Assembly: GCA_003833135.1 (NCBI GenBank)
Contig: QZLH01000022.1
Span: forward strand, 1-24,382
Direction of reading: 5' to 3'
Length of the DNA: 24,382 bases
From: Oehlia diaphana
Taxonomy: Eukaryota; Glomeromycota; Glomeromycetes; Glomerales; Glomeraceae
Shown here: positions 1 to 8,385 of the stretch, one piece after another
Layout of the letters: each line of letters opens with the position of its first letter
How positions within the stretch are numbered: the stretch's first letter is position 1
Program-made: the position numbers and the translations under genes
The notes under the pieces: model-generated
Told to the model about the DNA's origin: nothing
The model's input: only the letters and a program-made list of their open reading frames with translations
Databases searched by the model: none

Positions 1-300
1 CGGTCGGTCGGTCAAAGGTTCTTGACCGGTTATGACCGACCGATGACCGACCATGACCGACCGTTGCCATCCCTAGCTTGGAGCATCAAAGGTTTATTTT
101 AAGTTTTTAATAAAAATGCCAGTAGGTCTTTATAATTTTTTGCAAGTTGTGCAATAGTCATACAGCAGGTCTTTATATTGAAAATTTTATATTTACTAAA
201 TAAAGTTCTATGAGGACTGTATCGGTCCTAGGACCGGTCCTAAAAAAAAGGACCGACCGAGATGGACCTGCAGGACCATTGAGCGTTAAAGGAGGTTTTT
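1..300. repeat. GGTC/GACC-rich palindromic repeat, cut by the window start
   Basis: The first 65 bases are iterated GGTC/GACC words (CGGTCGGTCGGTC, then several GACCGACC). The same words return at 221-275, including a perfect 14-base palindrome CGGTCCTAGGACCG at 223-236 that overlaps a second palindrome GGACCGGTCC at 231-240. This composition is far less AT-rich than the surroundings and the two clusters face each other. It is probably the end of a repeat or transposon extending left of the window. No target duplication can be checked because the left end is missing. Confidence 0.5.
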
Positions 301-414
301 TAATTCGCTCAAACTCCTTTACATATAGTTAATCAATTAAAATCATTAAATATTTTAATGATGAAATTAATAAAGAATCAAGAAAAAGACAATAATAGTG
401 AATAATATCAAAAT

Positions 415-905
415 TTTATTAAAGAAAACGGCAAAAAAGAATTTGAAGATCAACGAAGATATAATAAAAATTATAAAAAATTTTTACGTGATCATATAAT
501 AATACTAATTTTATTTAATATTTTTTTTAAATTAGACAATTTAACTTTTAATGAGCATTTTATATGTATTTATATTACAAAATGATTAATAAATAAAGAA
601 AGAAATTAAATAAATCAATATTATGATAATACTGAATAAAAACATAAAATCCTAAAATCCTTTTAAAATGGAAAGATATTTTTGCAAGCAAAGAAAAATA
701 TATTTGTTACACAAAAGAAATCATGTGATAATGGCGTAGTAAAATTTAATTAACGTGATTGTGGATCATCAATCATATGGTTTATTACAGGGAGGATAAC
801 AGGTGCCTATATGTTTAATGATACTAGATAAACTGGATTTAATAAGCCAATAGTTTATAAAGTAAATAAAGGTTATAAAAATATTGACCATTACTTCTAA
901 ATACA
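415..905 (+). pseudogene. Decayed coding relic, unrecognised
   Basis: Short protein-like stretches occur in more than one plus-strand frame with stops between them. One frame reads FIKENGKKEFEDQRRYNKNY from 415 and, in the same frame after several stops, SCDNGVVKF near 721 and WFITGRITGAYMFNDT near 778. Another frame reads KWKDIFASKEKYICYTKEIM near 670. The alternation of frames and the in-frame stops suggest an old gene broken by frameshifts and substitutions. A spliced gene is less likely because stops also fall inside the protein-like pieces. I do not recognise the family. Confidence 0.3.
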
Positions 906-1292
906 GTATATGAAATATTATTATTAATTGCAAATTTTATTTACCACACGAAACAAATGTTGCAGTACTGTGAAATTTACAAATTCATTACAAAAACAAT
1001 TTTGTATAAGTAGTTTATTGTTACATTATTACGAAAAAAATCTCTTTTTTTTTATCCTCTAGAAAAAAAAATATCCTATTAATTAATATGAAAAAAAAAA
1101 TTCCCAGAAAATTTAATTATAACAATCTATTGTCAATCAGTCATGAAAAAAAAAATTCCCCATAAAAATTAATTATAACGATCTATTGTTACAAAAAATA
1201 AATAAATAAGTAATTATGTTTGTCTATTATTGAGCTTGAATAAAAAAGATAATATTATTATTGTCATGTCACCGCAACATTGATCTGATCAC
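906..1292. other. AT-rich spacer, no gene seen
   Basis: Homopolymeric A/T sequence. A short imperfect direct repeat (gaaaaaaaaaattccc) occurs near 1088 and 1144, each followed by a similar attaattataac word. No open frame or RNA gene is visible. Confidence 0.4.
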
Positions 1293-1790
1293 CGGTCTAA
1301 ACCTAAATGGTGAAAGAATGTATTCGGAAAAAAAAAATTCGGGTTGAAAGAAAAAAAGCCAAACCGAAAAAGGAAAAGGGAAAAGCCAACTGGAAAAAAA
1401 CAAAAAAAAATCGAAAAATAAAAACGAAAAAAAATTTGTTGATGGAGGGACAAAGAGAAAAATCGGGTTAAAAAAAGAAAAAATTTGAAAGAAAAGAAAA
1501 AAAAATTTGGGGAAAGAAAAAGGATGAAGAAAGAAATCAGTTTTAAAAAATAATAAGTACCGAAAAAAATTCTGAAAAAAAGGACAATAATAATTCGGTC
1601 CAAAAAGACCGAAAAAAAAATTCAAAAAAAATTAATAATATGGTTTAGAAAAAAAGACCGAAAAAATAATAATAAAAATAATAATAATAATTTTCGGTTT
1701 TGGAAAAAAAACCAAATCTAAACGGTGAAAAGAATGAAAAAAAAAAAAATAAAGAGGAAAAAAAAAAAAAAATTTTTTAAAAAAGGAAAC
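1293..1790. repeat. Polypurine (A/G) tract of about 500 bp
   Basis: The plus strand is almost pure A and G here, with runs of A interrupted by GG, GAAAG, CCGAAAAA and TAATAATAA. Similar words flank the block: CTAAACCTAAATGGTGAAAG near 1297 and CCAAATCTAAACGGTGAAAA near 1711, suggesting it is bounded by a direct repeat. The long minus-strand open frames (1269-1625, 1289-1603) are F/L/S-only translations of this tract and are not credible genes. Such tracts can form triplex or stall polymerases; that is general knowledge, not shown here. Confidence 0.75.
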
Positions 1791-1976
1791 TAGAGTCATA
1801 CCCTAGGGCCAGTGGCCAGCCCTTACTAAGAGTACCATGAATTTTAACACTTATTTGCAGAAACAATAATATTGGTAATAAATATATAATTTAATTTTTA
1901 TTTGAAATAAATGAATAATTTATTTTATTTTTTTTTTTCATCTAAAATAATTTAATTTATTGTTTTTTTTTTGCAT
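1791..1976. other. T-rich spacer, nothing seen
   Basis: T-rich sequence between the purine tract and the TTAA-flanked element. No coding frame is visible. Confidence 0.4.
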
Positions 1977-1980
1977 TTAA

Positions 1981-2497
1981 TTGCCGATTCGTCTAAGAAC
2001 GGCACTGCGTTACTAATAAAATTCGGGGTTAAATTTGCCGATTTTGTGCTAGAACACAATCTTCAGAAAAGGATATTTTCATAGACAACATATTAACTAT
2101 AAATAAAAGTCATATAATATACTGAAAAAATACTTGAAAAAAAAGAATTTGCAAAAAAAAATTATACGTTCATATGCAAAATAATGAGTTTACTATGTAC
2201 GCGCGTCAGATTTAAACCTTAAAATGTAAGAAATTTCAATATTTTATTTTACTATATTATGTTATTTACATTATAAACATATATTTTTTGGCTTTCTAAG
2301 CTTTTTTTAAAGACTTTTTTTTAAATATTTTTCTTTATAGAACTAGTAAAAAATTGAAGGGTACTTTTATTTGTGAAATGAGTGAAATGGGTGAAAGTTT
2401 ATCCCGCGCGTGAGATGTAAAAAACGGGTTTTTTTATTATCGTTAATATCCCCGAATTTCATTAGTAACGCAGTGCCGATTTTAGACGGATTGGCAA
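1981..2497. mobile_element. 517-bp non-autonomous TIR transposon (MITE) in TTAA target sites
   Basis: The ends form terminal inverted repeats of 48 bp: left arm 1981-2028 begins TTGCCGATTCGTCTAAGAAC, and the reverse complement of the right arm 2450-2497 begins TTGCCAATCCGTCTAAAATC. They match at 43 of 48 positions by eye and share GGCACTGCGTTACTAAT and ATTCGGGG. TTAA lies immediately outside both ends (1977-1980 and 2498-2501), as expected for a 4-bp TTAA target duplication. TTAA targets are known for piggyBac and Kolobok superfamilies; the terminal bases do not decide between them. The interior has no transposase frame, so it would have to be mobilised in trans. A CCCGCGCG word lies near 2403. 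Confidence 0.88.
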
Positions 2498-2679
2498 TTA
2501 ATAATCTTGTAAATTGGCTTTAAAAAAAGAAATATTATGAATTTTTTAATTTATAAAAAACATTTAACAATTTTTTTTTAAAAAAATTTTTTCAGTTTCT
2601 AACCATGCTGTAGTAAACTTTTTAAAAATTTTATATAAAGCATTATATTCATATTCAAAATAAAATTATTCAATAAAAT

Positions 2680-3310
2680 TTATTTCACATGAATCAAATT
2701 TGGATGATTCTATGTCCACATTTTTTTTTTATTTGTGTAATATATTTAATTTTTTTTAATAAATTAAATTCATGTAATATATGTTTTAATAAGTAAATTC
2801 ATATAATATTTTTTTGATAATTAAATTCGTTTAATAATTACTAAATTTGTATCATACAATGCTTTTTTAATAAATAAATTCGTATAATGTTTTTTTTTTA
2901 ATAATTAAATTCGTGTAATGTTTTTTTTTAAAATAAATTTGTATAATATTTTTTTAGTTAAATTCGAGTATATAATTTTTTTAATCAATTCATGTAATAT
3001 ATATTTTAATAAGTAAACTTGTTAATAATGTTTTTAAATAATCACTATTTATTAAAAAAAACATTATACAAATTTAAACTCGTATAATGTTTTTTAATAA
3101 ATTTTATAATAAATAAATTCATATAATTTTTTTAACATATAATGCTTTTGTTCTTTAATAAATAAATTCATATAATGGTTTTTTAATAATAAATTTATAT
3201 AATTTTTTTTTAAAATAAATTTGGATAATATTTTTTTAATAAATAAATTTAATTAATTCGGGTATATATATTTTTTTTTAACAACGGATGTATATTTTAA
3301 TAAGATATTT
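2680..3310. repeat. Degenerate AT minisatellite, units of roughly 25-40 bp
   Basis: The unit is approximately TAAATTCATATAATGTTTTT followed by TTAATAA, repeated many times with variation (ATTCGTATAATG, ATTCATGTAATA, ATTTGTATAATA). Unit length varies because the T run expands and contracts. No coding frame runs through it. Confidence 0.75.
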
Positions 3311-3389
3311 TTTTTTATATATACTGTATTTTGACCTTCAATTCCTATTATAATCACAAGAATTAGCCTCTTGAACAAATAATAAATAT

Positions 3390-3495
3390 TTCCTTGATGT
3401 TAATATATAGTTAGCTTAGAAATTTGGCCAGTCAATTCATAATTCCTTGATGTCAATATATGGTTAACTCTTGGATTTTGATCAACCAATTTCAT
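3390..3495. repeat. Imperfect 53-bp tandem duplication
   Basis: Two copies begin with TTCCTTGATGT at 3390 and 3443. Each continues with AATATAT.GTTA and later a TCAA.CCA/GTCAATTCAT-type end. They differ at several positions, so the duplication is not recent. Confidence 0.55.
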
Positions 3496-4025
3496 CTATT
3501 AAAATGAAGATCACCTGATATCGTTAACTATATTGGTGTCAATTTGAAAAAAAGGATGAACATTTGTAAAAGATCGGTTCAAGAAAAAAATGATGATTAA
3601 AATTTAATTAACCGAATGTACAAACATGACTTGCAGGTCAATTTTTGCTATATATATTTACATAATTATCTAATTATCTAATTAAGACTTTCGTTAGAAT
3701 AAATAATATTTAGCTTTTTAAAAAACAATATATATAATGAATTTTCTGAATATTTGGATATGTAATATATTAATATTTCATTTAGGATATTTTAAAAAAT
3801 AGATTTTCTCTCTTTTTTTGCTTATTAAAATAATTTCAAATGGTCAATCACGTTTTCAAGTTCTTGTCATTGATCATTGCGTGTCATGTGATCAGATTAA
3901 TACAGTACGATCGGCATGGTCACTGTCAAACTAAATAAATATGTTGTGTAAATTGACATGAAATTTGGGCGTTTCAGCCGTTTCATCGTTTCATCTTCGC
4001 TTTTTTTTTGAAATAATAAAAAAAA
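3496..4025 (+). other. Upstream flank of the kinase gene; promoter not resolved
   Basis: Non-coding and AT-rich. Candidate regulatory words are TCATGTGATCA near 3884-3894 and a pair of GTTTCA-type words (CGTTTCAGCCGTTTCATCG) within 3970-3990, followed by a T run and the leader just before the ATG at 4026. No convincing TATA box is seen at a fixed distance, so this is a location for the promoter rather than an identified site. Confidence 0.3.
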
Positions 4026-4412
4026 ATGTCACAAATTGATATAGATTGTGAAAAATGTGGTGACAGATACACATCTGTAAAAGATAGATGGTGTAGACCA
4101 TGTCAAATAGATAATTTTAAAAAAAATCTTACAAATTGGACAAGTGGAAATGAAATAATTGATAATTTAATTCAAGAACAAAATCAAAATATTTATGAAT
4201 CAAATAATATAATATTTGAATGGATACCATACAATCAATTGAATGATATTAAAGAAATAAACAATGTTTTATATTTGGCAATATGGAAAGATGGTCCATT
4301 ATACTATTGTCATCACAAAAAGGAATATGTAAGGAAATCTAAGAATGAAAAAGTTATTATTTTTAGTTGTTTGTATGATTTACCAATTATTACCAATGAA
4401 TTTTATGATAAG
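4026..4412 (+). repeat. Cassette 1 (exon 1): zinc ribbon plus most degraded N-lobe
   Basis: 129 codons from the ATG. The zinc ribbon is CEKC-x11-CRPC. The linker WTSGNEIIDNLIQE and EWIPYNQL follow. The Gly loop is shortened to EINNVLYLAIW, so the glycines are gone. The beta-3 Lys position reads VIIF (Lys to Phe). The alpha-C Glu position is the last codon, AAG (Lys). Unlike cassettes 2-6 it lacks the IYGISQNP beta-4/5 leader, so it is the original N-terminus of the gene. Confidence 0.85.
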
Positions 4413-4431
4413 GTATGAAATGACTTTATTT

Positions 4432-4469
<38 letters not shown>

Positions 4470-7400
4470 TATACTATACTTAATTGTAACAATTTTTTTT
4501 ATTATTTATAATAGGTTAAATCATATCTTGGTTCATCTATTTTTGATAAATTTTCAATATATGGAATATCTCAAAATCCAAATACAAAAGAATATTTTAT
4601 GGTTTTTCAAGATGTTCATTGTGAAAAATGTGGTAAAAAATATACTACAGTGAAGTACAAATGGTGTGAATCATGTCAAATAAATTATTTAGAGAAAAAT
4701 TTTACAAATTGGACAAGTGGAAATGAAATAGTTGATAATTTTATTCAAGAATTTCAATTAAAAATTAATGATTACAATGATATAATAATCGAATGGATAC
4801 CGTATGACCAGTTTAATAATATTAAAGAAATAAGAAAAGATGGTTTTAGTACAATATATTCAACAATATGGAAGGATGGTCCTTTATATTATTGTCTTTA
4901 TAAAAAAGAATATAAAAGAAAGTTAGGGAAAAAACAAGTTGCTTTAAAATATATGCATAATTCACAAAATATTACCAACGAATTATTAAGCAAGGTATGA
5001 AATTAAATATAAATATTTTTTTATATCATTTTTTATACTAATTAATTTTCAAAATAAAGGGACGTAATAGTAATGCTCTTCCGATATATGGAATATCACA
5101 AAATCCAGATACAAAAGATTATATAATAGTAATTCAAGATGAATATTGTAAAAAATGTGGTGAAGAATATAAGAGTATATTTTATAAATGGTGTAAACCA
5201 TGTCAAATAAGCAATTTGAAGGAAAATTTTATAAATTGGACTAGTGGAAATGAAAAAGTTGATAATTTCATTCAAGATAGGCAACTAAATCATGTTGATC
5301 ACTATTATGATCCAATACTTGAATGGATATCATACGAACAGTTGTACAATATTAAAGAAACAGGCAAAAATGGTATTATTACAATATGTACAGCAATATG
5401 GAAAAGTAGTCCATTAAAATATAATATAAATTTAAGAATATATAAGAGAGATTTAAGAAATCAAAATAAAAAAGTTACTTTAATATGTTATAATACACGA
5501 GATATTACTGAATTTTTAAGCAAGGTAAGAAAGTTTCTTATAAATTTCTTTTATATTATATTATTTTTTAGTAATGTTTTTTTTCTTATTTTTAATAGGA
5601 TAATGAATATTCAAAGCTATATAGGATTGATAATATATATGGATTATCCCAAAATCCAGATACAAATGATTATATAATGTTTCTTAAAGATGAATATTGT
5701 GAAAAATGTGGTGAGAAATATACAAATGATGTGAAGTACAAATGGTGTAAACCATGTGAGATAAATTATCTAAAGAAAAATTTTACAAATTGGACAAGTG
5801 GAAATGAAAAAATTGATAATTTTATTCAAGAATACCAACTAAAAATTAATTATAGTGATAATATAATAGTTGAATGGATACCACACAATCAGTTTGATAA
5901 TATTAAAGAAATAGGTAAAAATGATTTATTTACAATATATTCAGCAATATGGAAAAATGGTCAGTTGAATTATGATAGAAATAAAAGAATATATAAAAGA
6001 AATTTAAGAAACCAGAATGAAATAGTTACTTTAAAATTATTTAATTCACAAAATATTACTGAAGAATTTTTTAATAAGGTATAAAAAAGTTTTTTATTAA
6101 TTTATTCTAATTATTTAGTAATATTTTATTTTATTTTTATTAGGGTAACAACTTCGAATACAGTAATAAAATATATGGAGTATCACAAAATCCAAATACA
6201 AAAAATTATATTATAGTTACTCAAGAGAAATATTGTGAATATTGTGGTAAGGAATATACAGATACATTTTATAAATGGTGTAAACCATGTCAAATAAGCA
6301 ATTTGAAGAAAAATTTTACAAATTGGACCAGCAAAAATGAAAGAATTGATAAATTTATTCAAGAAATGCAATTAAAAATTAATTATTTTCGTGATATAAT
6401 AGTTGAATGGATACCATATGAACAGTTTATTAATATTAAAAAAATAAACAAAAATGATTATATTACAATATGCTCAGCAATATGGAAAAATGGTCAGTTA
6501 AATTATGATCAATATAAAAAAATATACCAAAGAAATTTAAAAAATAAGAATCAAAAAATAGCTTTAAAATTTTACAACTTGCAAAATAATGCTGATGAAT
6601 TTTTTAATGAGGTATGAGATTCAGGTTCTTTATAAATTTTATTTTATTTATTTTTTAATAAAAATATTTTTTCTAATAGGCTAATGAATATTCAATAGAA
6701 TATGGTAATAATAATAAAATAATATATGGAATATCTCAAAATCCAGATACAAAAGATTATATTATAGTTATTAATAATATATATTGTGAAAAATGTAGTA
6801 AAATTTTGCATGATACTTGGTGTAAATCATGTCAATTAGATTATTTAAAGAAAAATTTTATAAATTGGACCAGTGGAAATAAAAAAATTGATGAACTTAT
6901 TCGAGAAATGCAATTAAAAATTAACAAGGAATTTGATATAATATTTGAGTGGATACCATTCAATCAGTTTAATAAGATTGAAGTAATAGGTAAGGGAGGA
7001 TTTTCCATAGTTTATTCAGCAATATGGAAGGATGGTCCATTATTTTACAAAGAAAAATTTAGGAGAATAAGTGGTAATATGAAAGTCGCTTTAAAATCTT
7101 TGCTCAATTCATCACAAAATATTATTGATGAATTTTTAAATGAGGTAAGAAATTATATATATATATGTATAATTAAATTTTGTTTTATATTAAATAATAA
7201 TATTGTACACATTTTAATAGATTAGAGCATATTCTCTTGATTATTTTGAAAATATTATCCGAATATATGGATTGTCTCAAAATCCAGATACAAAAGATTA
7301 TATTTTAGTTCTAGGTTATGCAAGTGGAGGAAGTTTATATTATCAGTTAAATAAAAATTATGATAAATCTAATTGGACTTCTAAATTAAATTTAACATTG

Positions 7401-8051
7401 AATATTCTTAAAGGACTTAAAAATATTCATCAAAAACAAATGGTTCATCGTGATTTTCATATAGGAAATTTATTAGTTGAACAAGAAATTATACTCCAAT
7501 CTAGTAAAATATATATTTCAGATATGGGATTATGTGGAGAAGTGAGTAATATAAAAGATGAAAGCAAAATTTATGGAGTTATACCTTATGTAGCCCCTGA
7601 AGTGTTAAAAGGTAAACCTTATACTCAAGCAGCAGATATATACAGTCTTGGCATGATTATGTATTTTATAGCAACTAGACAACAACCTTTTTTCAATTGT
7701 GCACATGATGAGTTTTTAGTATTAAATATATGTAATGGAATTAGGCCTGAAATAAACGAGTCAGAAATACCAAAAATTTATATTGATATAATGAAGAAGT
7801 GTTGGGATTCAAATCCAAATAATAGACCAAGTGCTATTGACTTAGAAAATTTGATTAAATCATTTTTTTCTTATGGACACTTTAAAGATGTGGAAATCGA
7901 AAAGCAATTTGAAAAAGCAGAAGAATATAGAAAAGCAAATATTAAAAATAATCAATCAACTACGCATCCAGAAGCTTATTACACATCTCGGTTACTTAAT
8001 CCAATTACAAAAAATCTTTATTCAATGGAAGTTATTGACTTCACAATGTAA
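4026..8051 (+). CDS. Multi-exon TKL-like protein kinase with six tandem zinc-ribbon/N-lobe cassettes
   Basis: Predicted exons are 4026-4412, 4515-4994, 5060-5524, 5599-6078, 6144-6611, 6680-7144 and 7221-8051, giving about 1191 aa. The introns are 65-102 bp, start GTATG, GTAAG or GTATAA and end TAG (intron 2 ends AAG); all six are phase 0. Exons 1-6 each encode a CxxC-CxxC zinc-ribbon, a WTSGN/ID.FIQ linker and a kinase N-lobe ending at the alpha-C helix. Exon 7 encodes beta-4/5, the hinge and the C-lobe. Active-kinase residues: Gly loop GKGGFSIV (about 863-870), beta-3 Lys in VALK (899), alpha-C Glu as last residue of exon 6 (915), HRDFHIGN (Asp about 993), DMG in place of DFG (Asp about 1016), APE (about 1042), then ADIYSLG and NRPSA. 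The tail has TSRLLNP. By family it is a cytosolic Ser/Thr or Tyr kinase of the expanded Rhizophagus set; substrate unknown. Exon ends are by eye. Confidence 0.85.
4438..4468. repeat. (AT)n microsatellite in intron 1
   Basis: An uninterrupted AT dinucleotide run inside intron 1, followed by CTATACTATACT. It accounts for this intron being the longest of the internal ones (102 bp). Confidence 0.9.
4515..4994 (+). repeat. Cassette 2 (exon 2): zinc ribbon plus partly degraded N-lobe
   Basis: 160 codons. It opens with a beta-4/5 leader IYGISQNPNTKEYFMV, then the zinc ribbon CEKC-x11-CESC and linker WTSGNEIVDNFIQE. The Gly loop is reduced to RKDGFSTIY. The beta-3 Lys is kept (VALK). The alpha-C Glu position is Lys (last codon AAG). 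Confidence 0.88.
5060..5524 (+). repeat. Cassette 3 (exon 3): zinc ribbon plus inactive-type N-lobe
   Basis: 155 codons. Leader IYGISQNPDTKDYIIV, zinc ribbon CKKC-x11-CKPC, linker WTSGNEKVDNFIQD. Gly loop GKNGIITIC, beta-3 Lys replaced (VTLI), alpha-C Glu position Lys. Its acceptor at 5058-5059 is AAG rather than TAG. The nearby TAG ending at 5070 would shift the frame, so the AAG site is inferred from frame only. Confidence 0.8.
5599..6078 (+). repeat. Cassette 4 (exon 4): zinc ribbon plus partly degraded N-lobe
   Basis: 160 codons. Leader IYGLSQNPDTNDYIMF, zinc ribbon CEKC-x12-CKPC, linker WTSGNEKIDNFIQE. Gly loop GKNDLFTIY has lost the second and third glycine positions. The beta-3 Lys is kept (VTLK). 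The alpha-C Glu position is Lys. Confidence 0.88.
6144..6611 (+). repeat. Cassette 5 (exon 5): zinc ribbon plus N-lobe lacking the Gly loop
   Basis: 156 codons. Leader IYGVSQNPNTKNYIIV, zinc ribbon CEYC-x11-CKPC, linker WTSKNERIDKFIQE. Gly loop NKNDYITIC has no glycine left. The beta-3 Lys is kept (IALK). The alpha-C Glu is kept as the last codon (GAG), shared only with cassette 6. Confidence 0.88.
6680..7144 (+). repeat. Cassette 6 (exon 6): zinc ribbon plus intact kinase N-lobe
   Basis: 155 codons. Leader IYGISQNPDTKDYIIV, zinc ribbon CEKC-x8-CKSC with a shorter loop, linker WTSGNKKIDELIRE. Gly loop GKGGFSIV, beta-3 VALK and alpha-C Glu (last codon GAG) are all present. It is next to the C-lobe exon and completes the only full kinase domain. 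Confidence 0.9.
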
Positions 8052-8129
8052 GTTTGTTATATTTATTTATTTTTTTTAATTAAAAAAATATTTAAAATTT
8101 ATATATTATTAAATTGATTTAATAGGTGA
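8048..8129 (+). other. Candidate terminal intron whose removal leaves the protein unchanged
   Basis: A strong donor GTAAGT begins at 8048, overlapping the stop codon, and TTTAATAG ends at 8125. Unspliced, the reading is ATG TAA (Met-stop). Spliced, AT joins G-TGA and again reads Met-stop at 8127-8129. Related kinases as I recall them continue a residue or two after the FTK-like end, so this intron may be a family relic. Confidence 0.4.
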
Positions 8130-8161
8130 TAAGTCTAAAATGAAAATAATTAATTAAAGGG

Positions 8162-8167
8162 AATAAA
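8162..8167 (+). promoter_or_regulatory. Candidate polyadenylation signal AATAAA
   Basis: AATAAA about 110 bases after the kinase stop. In such AT-rich DNA the hexamer is frequent by chance, so only position favours it. Confidence 0.25.
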
Positions 8168-8220
8168 AGAAATCATTGTAAAAACCATAATTTTTTTTCT
8201 TGATTGATAGTTTTTTGTTT

Positions 8221-8385
8221 AACACTGATTATGAGGTATTTGTAAACTAGTAGGTAATTCAGTTTAATCAGTTTGTAATTGGACAAATATTTTATTTCTT
8301 TATAAATAGGGTTTTTTTTATTCAACACTGATTATAGAGTATTTGTAAAACATTTTACATAAATAAAATCAGTTTGTAATTGAAT
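8221..8385. repeat. Imperfect tandem duplication of about 102 bp downstream of the kinase
   Basis: Copies begin with CAACACTGATTAT/TAACACTGATTAT at 8220 and 8322. Each contains GTATTTGTAAA and AATCAGTTTGTAATTG. Between them the spacer is TTTATTTCTTTATAAATAGG. The 3' flank may include these in the transcript. Confidence 0.7.

Noticed and set aside
1269..1625. Two long minus-strand open frames (118 and 104 codons)
   Set aside because: They are translations of the purine tract: almost only F, L, S, P. Stops are absent because of base composition.
4345..4653. Plus-strand open frame of 102 codons
   Set aside because: It crosses intron 1 and its AT repeat (IYIYIYIYIY) in a frame different from the kinase exons.
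5096..6371. Two similar minus-strand frames (5096-5284 and 6183-6371)
   Set aside because: They are antisense to the same part of cassettes 3 and 5, and resemble each other only because the cassettes do.
4026..7144. Six separate small genes instead of one array gene
   Set aside because: Only cassette 1 has a natural ATG before its zinc ribbon. The others begin inside a beta-4/5 leader with matching phase-0 acceptors, which fits internal exons.
7873..8079. Plus-strand open frame of 68 codons
   Set aside because: Alternative frame of the kinase C-terminal exon, K/I/Q-rich, with no independent support.
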